Shown: piece after piece, positions 7,744 to 13,471 of the stretch
Layout: each line of letters starts with the position of its first letter
How positions within the stretch are numbered: the stretch's first letter is position 1
NCBI GenBank assembly: GCA_015501055.1
Contig: JADNYV010000889.1
Location: 1 to 13,471, forward strand
Length of the DNA: 13,471 nt
Source: Mucidula mucida
Lineage: Eukaryota; Basidiomycota; Agaricomycetes; Agaricales; Physalacriaceae
Reading direction: 5' to 3'
The notes under the pieces: model-generated
Database searches by the model: none
Told to the model about the DNA's origin: nothing
The model's input: only the letters and a program-made list of their open reading frames with translations
Made by a program: the position numbers and the translations under genes

Positions 7744-9841
7744 TTAGGCCTTGCTTTCCATCGCAGCGATCTCAACCTGATACCGTTGAATGTAATCCAC
7801 CGCCTCTCCCTCTTCGACCTGGTACAAATTTCCAGCCTCCCCCAACTCCGCCAGCCGCCTCTCGACCTCCCTCTCCGCCACACTCCAAACCGTCTCTGCA
7901 GGAGCATCCGACGACACCCCATCATGATCGCCAACATGCACACATCTCGGATCCTTCGCCCCAGGAATACGCGTACCATCAAACAGAGCCGGCTCCGGAA
8001 GGGCATCCAGTTGCTCCCGCGTCATCTGCACTGCAAGGACACGAAGCGAAGGCGGCGCGGTGGAGAGAATATTATGGCAGAACAACCCTGGCATAATGAC
8101 GCTCGTAACCTCGCGCGCGCTGCTAGGGTTCATGCGGACTAGGATATGCGTAAGAGACGGCGCAGTCACATTGCCAATAAAAAATGGCATAGAGAGCTTT
8201 ACGGAATCCGGGACGTTGTTGATGTCCAAAGTGAGATGAGTGATGGAGCTGAGGGTCAGATCTCTGCGCTCTAGGTTAAACCAAAGGGCTTCAAGATATG
8301 TACTGCGTATCGAGAGCCGTTTTAACGGCAAAACGGTGATGTTGTCGAAGATGACATTGAAGGAAGCCTGGACGGGGCCTTCTCGGTTTTTGTAGTCCTT
8401 AATGCATAGATCAGTTACCCCGGTGGAAAACTTTAGAAGGCGTTCAAGGTTCTCAACGCCAATATTGACGTTAAGGGAGAGCTGTCTGATGTGCTGCTCG
8501 AAGAAAGTGGCGTCTTCCCTAGAATAAGATGAATTCATGAACGCATCCACTCGCTCTGGCGTATCGAACGTGAGACTGTGATATAGAAGAGGTTCAATCC
8601 TGCCAGACGTCGTCAGAAGGATTTACCTATACATTGCGTACAAGACGTACCATTCGTGAGCGATTTTACACACCCTCAAGAGAGATGCCCCTGTCGCCTT
8701 GTCCGATTCGCCACAAGCAGCCATCTCGAAGATACTTTGCAGGAGTTCGGGAGGAATCTCGATCGCTTCTTTCTCTGCAGATAAGCTCAGCTGTGACAGA
8801 GAAACTTCAACAGATTCTCCTCTCCCTTGAACGTCTGCACTTCTGCGACGCTCGATAACACTTTCCGCAAACTCCCATACTTCATCGCTGGGAGCCGACG
8901 ATGAGACGCTACCACCATTGACCTCACTGACATAAACACAGCGGGGATCAGTAGCGCCAGGCGGCATCGTCGTATCCGGCTTCCACTCTGCCTGATTCCG
9001 AAGAAAGCTCCGTTCTACTTCTGCAATCTGTATCGCGAGGACGTGAACCGTTGGAGGCGATGTGCGAAGGACATTGTCGCAGATTTGGCCGGGCTTCAGG
9101 ATACTGATAAGCTCGCGCTGCGATGTAGGATTGAAGCGGAGGAGTATGTGCGTCAAGGACTGACTGACGTCGCTTCGATGGAGGGAGAAGTCGGGCATGG
9201 AGACTGCTACAGCGTCAGGAACAGTGTTGACGTCGAGCGTCAAATGAGTGAGAGGAATCGTGACACTGGCTTTGGCAAGCATATGCCACAGGGCCGGAAG
9301 ATACGTGGTGCGTATCGAGAGCCGTTGAAGGGGAATCCTTGACACGGCATGGAAGACTGGATCGAAAACTTGGAGTGTGGGCCCTTCGCGGTTTACGATA
9401 TCATGGACACAGAGATCCGTGATACCAGTGCATACTTGAAGGACCCTTTCGAAATGATCTGGGGGGATGGAGGCGGCGATGGTGAGCTGCTTGACGTTTT
9501 TGATGTAGAAAGACGCGTCGCTGTCCAAGTTTGACTGAATGGATTCTACGAAAGGACCTGACGTGTTCGTGGTAATGAGGATAAGGCTCTGGCTTCTGAA
9601 TGAAACGTTACACGAATCTTGATCGATGGGAAAATACTTACTGATGTATAGCAGGCATTTCGATCACTTGAACACTTTTCGATGTTGCTCGATCCTGTGT
9701 CAGAAAGAGTTCAATGCTTATACTTGACTAGATAAGAGAGAATACCTCTTCTGTTGTAGAAAGCTGGACGCGGAAATGACGATGCCCACAACGATGGTCA
9801 AAGTCAAGATGCGTCGGCGATTGCCGCAGACAAGCCATCAT
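7744..9841 (-). CDS. Fused tandem F-box/LRR-like protein (two units)
   Basis: Best model, minus strand: 9841-9746, 9694-9642, 9595-8651 and 8599-7744 (649 residues, frame kept throughout). Introns are 9745-9695 (51 nt, CTGACACAG end), 9641-9596 (46 nt, GTAAGT) and 8650-8600 (51 nt, GTACGT, branch CTGAC, CAG). The last join gives HEWIEPLLYHSL, the usual end of this F-box type. Two paralogous Leu-rich bodies are evident. The first (9595 to about 8850) has RLSIRTTYLPALW, LTHLTLDVNTVPDAV, SLTHILLRFNPTS and DPRCVYVSEVNG. The second (8599-7744) has RLSIRSTYLEALW, LTLDINNVPDS, SLTHILVRMNPSS and DPRCVHVGDHDG. Between them, in the same frame with no stop and no ATG, sits an F-box, IPPELLQSIFEMAA...ASLLRVCKIAHEW. 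An intact F-box before the first body is not visible; only TSKSVQVIE and a nearby out-of-frame CLLY resemble its end, so the first two exons are uncertain. Likely an SCF substrate adaptor; alternatively two neighbouring genes whose boundary has been lost. Confidence 0.78.
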
Positions 9842-10085
9842 TCGGACCTTTGTCGTATTTTCTCTTGCCTTTGTCGGTCAAAATTTGTCAGATTTGGGTC
9901 GGTGCTTGTAACAGGCAGAAAAATAGTGTGCATTTCCAAATGCAGCTACACAGAGCAAATGGTAATATAGCTTTAGCGTCGCTAATGTAGCTCGCCCTTC
10001 AAAGCCGTTCGTGACTTTCAAGGGAGCTGGAGGACGGATGAATAGACTGAGAGCGCGTGAAGTCCCGCACCGCTCTAGAGGCTTC
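9842..10085. other. Spacer upstream of fused F-box gene, to MITE 1
   Basis: This is the probable promoter region of the minus-strand F-box gene. A short open stretch (9776-9970, plus strand) overlaps that gene's first exons and has no protein-like features. Nothing else recognisable is seen before the left inverted repeat of the first MITE. Confidence 0.4.
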
Positions 10086-10333
10086 TACTGTAGCGTTTCG
10101 ACCGCAAATTCACATAACGGGTCACGGGGGTCTTTGAAGTGAAGCTATATATACATCATAACGGGTCACGGACCACTTTGGTCAGGCACGAGCCTCCAAA
10201 TAAGGAAATTTCAGGTCCCGCTATAAGCGGAACTGTCCAAAAAAGGCAATTTAAGGGTCTGTGAAGCTGTTCGCTGTAACTTCAGACCATAATGGGTCAC
10301 AGGCTGTGAAGTTACGGTCGAAACGCTACAGTA
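10086..10333. mobile_element. MITE 1, TA-flanked, non-autonomous DNA transposon
   Basis: Perfect terminal inverted repeats: TACTGTAGCGTTTCGACCG at 10086-10104 and its reverse complement at 10315-10333; the pairing extends one base further on each side (C at 10085, G at 10334). If the outer TA is the target duplication, the element is 10088-10331, 244 nt, starting CTGTAG and ending CTACAG. It has no coding capacity, as expected of a MITE. Inside are three copies of CATAACGGGTCAC or a one-base variant (10113, 10157, 10288), all in the same direction, and a short hairpin CCGCTATAAGCGG around 10218. It closely resembles the second element at 12001. The TA duplication suggests a Tc1/mariner-type transposase supplied elsewhere, but the family is inferred. 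Confidence 0.85.
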
Positions 10334-10366
10334 GTCGCGCTTAAGGACAGCGGTAGATACTTGAAG

Positions 10367-10693
10367 ATGTTCCTCAAAGGCAAAAGGTGCATATTTGTTT
10401 CACGTGTGGAGTACATGACAGAGGAGGAGTTTCTTGCCATCAAGCTGGATGAACCGGTATCATTGATGCTGCCTTTGAGAGAGGGCCTTGGCCTTTCTTC
10501 TATCTTCATCCTACCTCATTGTTCTACGTATTGCATGATAACGCTAGCTGGTCGGCATGGCTCTAATCTCTTTGCATGCACTACCCTTCCTTCAATCGAA
10601 CATACTAATTGCTTGATTTGTGATGCTTTTCAAACCGCGCGGGACGTGTTTCTACGCTTTGAGCCGGAGCTCAGTGAAGACTACCTCATTTGA
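10367..10693 (+). CDS. Hypothetical short protein, possibly a 3' gene remnant
   Basis: From ATG 10367 this reads 108 residues: MFLKGKRCIFVSRVEYMTEE, then LAIKLDEPVSLMLPLREGLG, CTTLPSIEHTNCLICDAFQT and FLRFEPELSEDYLI. I recognise no family. The composition is protein-like, with several Cys and a Leu-rich middle but no membrane helix or signal peptide. The frame stays open upstream to the right inverted repeat of the MITE. If the MITE is removed and one TA kept, the frame continues through it to a TAG at 10076-10078 that could also be a splice acceptor (CTCTAG). So the true gene may be longer and may have received the MITE near its 5' part. A diverged, broken copy of its last 35 codons lies at 11020-11110. 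It could be a pseudogene. Confidence 0.45.
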   Translation: MFLKGKRCIFVSRVEYMTEEEFLAIKLDEPVSLMLPLREGLGLSSIFILPHCSTYCMITLAGRHGSNLFACTTLPSIEHTNCLICDAFQTARDVFLRFEPELSEDYLI

Positions 10694-10915
10694 TATTCGT
10701 CATCTGTGTGGCGCAGAAAAGTGACACTCTATTGAACGTAGGTTTACTATGACTTGCAATGATATTGATCGTTTTCTGCCTTATCCTTCCTCAGGTCTTC
10801 GCCAATAACTCGGATGCCAGAGAACACTTTTTAACAGCGCCGAGGAACGAAAGCATTGAAGCAAATTAATAGGTCGCAGATCGAACAATGTGGTTGGGCG
10901 CTTTTTCCGTATCAA
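10583..10915 (+). repeat. Direct duplication, copy A
   Basis: This stretch is repeated in the same direction, diverged and with small gaps, at about 11020-11360. Shared blocks in order: CCTTCC.TCAAT.GAAC.TACT at 10585, TTCGTCATCTGTGTGGCG at 10696, AAAAGTGACACT, ATTGAACG, TCTTCG.CAATAACTCGGA at 10796, GAGAACACTTT, AGGAACGAAAGCA at 10843, and CAACAATG-like with a CTTTTTCCGTAT-like end near 10910. Copy A covers the 3' end of the short hypothetical ORF plus downstream non-coding DNA. Confidence 0.7.
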
Positions 10916-11019
10916 TGGCATTCAGTGATAGACCGCCCGCCCTACTCCAGGTCGTCTAACAGAGTCGTCCGTTTCTAGCTAGGTTCAGCATGTCACACAA
11001 ATCACGCTGAATATACTAT

Positions 11020-11110
11020 ATCCTTCCGTCAATTGAACGTACTGATTGCTTGTGATGATTTCCACGTCATGTCGGACGTTTTTATGCTGCAACTTCGCGG
11101 CGCGCATGGG
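11020..11110 (+). pseudogene. Broken 3' fragment of the 10367 ORF
   Basis: Within copy B, the stretch matching the last codons of the 10367-10693 ORF reads LPSIERTDCL and then hits a stop, with gaps of several bases relative to copy A that change the frame. No ATG or longer frame survives. It is a relic of the duplication rather than a gene. Confidence 0.55.
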
Positions 11111-11360
11111 GCCAGAGGTCAGCCTTCGTCATCTGTGTGGCGTAAAAAGTGACACTATTGAACGCTTCAGGTGCGTTCGCATTCTTCATGATCAGCTCTT
11201 CGTCAATAACTCGGACAACCGGAGAACACTTTGTTACAGCAAGGAACGAAAGCAAGCGAATTGAAACCACCACTACTTTGGGTCGCAAACTGTTCTCACA
11301 CGCGATCACAGTGTCGAATGGTCTACGCACACCCAACAATGAGTAGGCCTCTTTCCCTAT
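11020..11360 (+). repeat. Direct duplication, copy B
   Basis: Counterpart of copy A, with the same block order: CCTTCCGTCAATTGAACGTACT at about 11022, TTCGTCATCTGTGTGGCG at 11125, AAAAAGTGACACTATTGAACG, CTCTTCGTCAATAACTCGGA at about 11197, GAGAACACTTT, AGGAACGAAAGCA, and CAACAATGAGTAGGCCTCTTT. It runs up to the promoter of the acidic protein gene. Many substitutions and small gaps show the duplication is not recent. Confidence 0.7.
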
Positions 11361-11407
11361 GTAAACCATTGCCAAACAATGGAACAAAGGGAACGCGCGA
11401 GCGCCTG

Positions 11408-11415
11408 TATATAAG
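11408..11415 (+). promoter_or_regulatory. TATA box of the acidic protein gene
   Basis: TATATAAG lies 37-44 nt upstream of ATG 11452, a good TATA match at a distance that leaves only a very short 5' leader. A small inverted repeat, CCATTG and CAATGG (11366-11382), lies just upstream and could be a regulator site or chance. Confidence 0.55.
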
Positions 11416-11451
11416 CAGTGGCACTCTAAACCCAAAACCACAAGCACCATC

Positions 11452-11952
11452 ATGCGTCCCCCCTTCCACCCGTCGCCTCTCAGAAACGAGATTCACTTGG
11501 ACGAATATGAAGACGAAGAGGAGGTCCAAGAGGAAGACACAAACACGCCACTCGAACGTCCTTTCATGACTCTTCCAGACGACTCGGATGATGAGTCTCA
11601 AGAGGACGACGTCAAAGAGAGAGATGATGGCTCTGCCGCCAACGTGGCTTCCAAAGAGAGAGACGGCTCGCCGGATACCCCAATTCCCCCCAGCGCTTTG
11701 AAGATCACGTATGCAGAGCAGTCCTCTGACGACGATGCTAGTGGCTCGTCAGAAGAGGAAGAAGACGAGTGCGCGCCTCGTCAGCCTCCGTGGAACGCGG
11801 TGCTCATGAAGTTGCTTTCTAGGATCTACAGCTACCACTGGAATGCTGAGCTCCAGTGTTTTGAGCTTGATGAGGAGGACAATGAGGCCCTTTGGTGGGA
11901 GGAGGAGGGAAGACGACAGCCGGGGTCGTGGGTGTTTCCGAGGGAGTCCTGA
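11452..11952 (+). CDS. Hypothetical acidic protein with Trp-rich C terminus
   Basis: Single-exon ORF of 166 residues from ATG 11452, behind a TATA box. No family recognised. Residues about 15-100 are strongly acidic and low complexity: EYEDEEEVQEED, DDSDDESQEDDVKERDD, SSDDDASGSSEEEEDE. They include Ser-Asp/Glu clusters of the kind phosphorylated by casein kinase 2. The last 55 residues differ: PPWNAVLMKLLSRIYSYHWN, LQCFELDEEDNEALWWEEE and GSWVFPRES, with five Trp and a probable amphipathic helix. This suggests a small folded or binding segment after a disordered acidic region. No signal peptide or membrane segment. The order acidic region then aromatic helix resembles a histone chaperone or transcription activator only in composition; I claim no function. 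It lies between the local duplication and the second MITE, so it may be lineage-specific. Confidence 0.65.
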   Translation: MRPPFHPSPLRNEIHLDEYEDEEEVQEEDTNTPLERPFMTLPDDSDDESQEDDVKERDDGSAANVASKERDGSPDTPIPPSALKITYAEQSSDDDASGSSEEEEDECAPRQPPWNAVLMKLLSRIYSYHWNAELQCFELDEEDNEALWWEEEGRRQPGSWVFPRES

Positions 11953-12000
11953 TTGATGAGGGTTGGTTATTTATGTTGTACATTGGAAGCACACTATATC

Positions 12001-12259
12001 TACTGTACTAACGCGACCGTTAATTCACATAACGCGTCACAGGGCCCCGTGAAGTGAACTAATTCGGCTTCCATAACGCGTAACAACGGTAAATTTTGTC
12101 GGGATCAGCCCAAATGCGGAAATTTTCGCCGCGGCGGCTCGCGCCGCCGCCTCCCGCGGCTCCCAATATGGTCTATGGACCCTGGATGAACTACTGGTAA
12201 TTTAGTTCACAATCATAACGCGTAACATGCCGTGAAGATCCGGTCGCGTTAGTACAGTA
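12001..12259. mobile_element. MITE 2, relative of MITE 1
   Basis: Perfect 19-nt terminal inverted repeats: TACTGTACTAACGCGACCG at 12001-12019 and its reverse complement at 12241-12259, with TA as the probable target duplication. The ends share TACTGTA and CGACCG with MITE 1, while the middle of the inverted repeat differs; both arms of each element changed together. Three same-direction repeats of CATAACGCGTCAC or CATAACGCGTAAC lie at 12028, 12072 and 12214, in the same relative places as in MITE 1, and GTGAAGTGAA follows the first in both. A GC-rich hairpin (GCGGCGGC, loop TCGC, GCCGCCGC) sits at 12131-12150. No coding capacity. Confidence 0.85.
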
Positions 12260-12704
12260 TCTCGTCGAATGATGAATCAGACAAGTCTGTGTCGTGAGTG
12301 ATGGACTTCGAGGCAGGTATTTTGAGAAATGCGAGAGAAAGCGACTGGTATCTTCTACACCTTCAGAAGTGTCATTCGTTCAGTATGAACAAGAGTTTAT
12401 CGCGCATCTTACAAAAGTTGATCGTCTGTAAATTGGACGGAGTCCTTGGTAGGAGGTGCGGATACCGGCCCGAATCTCCGCATGCGCGTCACTAATTCCG
12501 CCCCACCCTCATCTGCCTCTTACCTTCATGCCGTTTTCGGGACAGCAGGTAAACGTAGCTTCTTTCCATAGAATACCGCTAAAAACGTCTATGAAGGAGC
12601 CATCCCGTCGAATACATTGCCATCGTACACTTCAACTACATGCTCAATCTCGTGAGTTTTTCCGTTCAAGCTGATTGTGACCTGACCCGCCGTCTCAGCT
12701 GAAA
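12260..12704. other. Upstream region of the second F-box gene, with a likely intron
   Basis: No gene is convincing. Short open stretches at 12298-12495 and 12456-12674 lack protein-like features. A good intron signature is present on the plus strand at 12652-12698 (47 nt): donor GTGAGT, branch CTGAC at 12681-12685 or close by, acceptor CTCAG, six bases before ATG 12705. It is therefore probably a 5'-UTR intron of the F-box gene, or it joins a short in-frame leader starting MLNLLK. Confidence 0.45.
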
Positions 12705-13471
12705 ATGTCGTATAAGCCTACAGCTGAGACATGCCCTACATGTGCACTGCTTGCTATTGAACTTGAGGCGCCCAACACGGGCGCGCTCCCCATGTCGAGG
12801 AACTACTTCGTCGGAACGAGCCAATCAAGGACGAGGAACTTGCAGCCTTTCGCCTCATCGTAGATAAGTCGCCGGATATTATCGACGGCTTGAACGAGAG
12901 GATAGATCAAGTCGAAGAGTTATTGGAGCTTCTCCTACAGACGCGTATAAGAGCGAAAGCCGACCTCGCCGACGCGCGATCCCTCATCCACCCCATGCGC
13001 GCTCTTCCAAACACGCTCATGACGACAATCTTTTCGTACTGTGTACCGACGTGGGCAACTGCTTTGTCGGAAGGCGAAGTCACGTCGCTTGACCCGGCTT
13101 TAGCACCATGGACGCTATCGTTCGTTTGTCGTCGATGGCGCGATATCGTCTTGTCCTCGCCCGAGCTATGGACATATCTCGAATTAGATATTGACGACCA
13201 TCAAGCCCATATCACTCCGCGCCAGCTCGCATATAAGATGACCCTGTTCATCGAACGGTCCAAAGGCTTGCCGCTATTCTTCCATTTGAGCAGTACACAC
13301 GACATCGCGAATCACCCAATCTTTCCAGCGCTGGAAGTGTCACTGCCGCGGTGGAAGCACCTTTCCGTAGATCTTCCCCGCTCGACACTGCGGTGCCTGT
13401 CTGGAAACGTTTTCTCTTCCCTGGAGCAGCTAGTCATCCTGGACATCGAGGAGGAAAGTGACGAGCGGGAT
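12705..13471 (+). CDS. F-box protein, paralogue of the 1480 gene; cut by window end, frame break near start
   Basis: Partial gene. From about 12767 to the window end one frame is open for 235 codons and is clearly F-box: HVEELLRRNEPIKDEELAAF, a coiled-coil-like segment (IDGLNERIDQVEELLELLLQ), the F-box HPMRALPNTLMTTIFSYCVP, PWTLSFVCRRWRDIVL and SSPELWTYLEL, then ITPRQLAYKMTLFIERSKGL and the start of a Leu-rich region. It matches the 1480-3057 protein segment by segment (VDELLSSNDPP, HPIRRVPAELL, PWTLSQVCGRWR, ITPQQCVYKTSLFLERSGNH). The start fits ATG 12705, which reads MSYKPTAETCPTCALLAIEL with a CPTC pair, but in another frame. The two frames meet at about 12767-12790, where one base seems missing; no good intron explains it. 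Either this copy is decaying or the assembly has an error. Expected role: Skp1-binding adaptor of an SCF ubiquitin ligase. Confidence 0.85.

Noticed and set aside
8600..8626. A 27-nt intron GTAAAT...GGCAG in the fused F-box gene
   Set aside because: Too short; the upstream donor GTACGT gives a 51-nt intron with a proper branch site and the expected WIEPLLY join.
11082..11453. Minus-strand ORF of 123 codons
   Set aside because: It lies antisense to copy B and the promoter of the acidic gene; the frame is not preserved in copy A, so it is probably a chance open stretch.
1..13471. CRISPR arrays, tRNA or rRNA genes, viral or bacterial gene clusters
   Set aside because: No regularly spaced repeats, no cloverleaf or rRNA landmarks and no viral hallmark genes were seen on either strand.

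Overview
The window looks like nuclear DNA of a basidiomycete fungus, most likely an Agaricomycete (mushroom or polypore group). The grounds are: genes split by many very short GT-AG introns (45-65 nt, several with CTGAC-like branch sites); an intron-rich histone H3 gene; an expanded set of F-box proteins of the Agaricomycete type; and two conserved Agaricomycete protein families (a two-domain, Ser-linker, C-terminal-membrane-segment glycoprotein, and a family often mislabelled geranylgeranyl pyrophosphate synthetase). There are no bacterial-style operons. I see no tRNA, rRNA or CRISPR array.

Layout from left to right. 244-844 (+) is a weak acidic-tailed hypothetical gene whose reading frame breaks once. 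1376-994 (-) is a possible small three-exon gene, divergent from the next gene. 1480-3057 (+) is an intact F-box protein gene with a likely 5'-UTR intron. 3400-4619 (+) is a three-exon conserved protein of unknown function. 5593-4912 (-) is histone H3, convergent with the previous gene; its 5' exons are perfect but the last third carries three apparent single-base losses. 7539-6292 (-) is a five-exon glycoprotein with two galactose-binding-like domains and a C-terminal hydrophobic anchor. 9841-7744 (-) is a tandem, fused F-box/LRR-like gene made of two paralogous units. From 10,000 to 12,300 lies a repeat-rich stretch: two related MITEs (10086-10333 and 12001-12259), a diverged direct duplication (about 10583-10915 and 11020-11360), a short ORF (10367-10693) and a 166-aa acidic protein (11452-11952) behind a good TATA box. 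From 12705 to the window end is a second F-box gene, paralogous to the first, cut by the window edge and with a frame break near its start.

The genes do not form a visible pathway. The theme is accessory: three F-box loci (likely SCF ubiquitin-ligase adaptors, a birth-and-death family), non-autonomous transposons and small local duplications around one histone locus. Several loci show single-base frame breaks, which could mean decaying gene copies or unpolished assembly; this should be settled before any of these breaks is interpreted biologically. I found no clear new defence or biosynthetic system. The most unusual items are the MITE pair with six same-direction CATAACG-type repeats, the histone H3 with a GC-AG intron and damaged 3' end, and the fused two-unit F-box gene.
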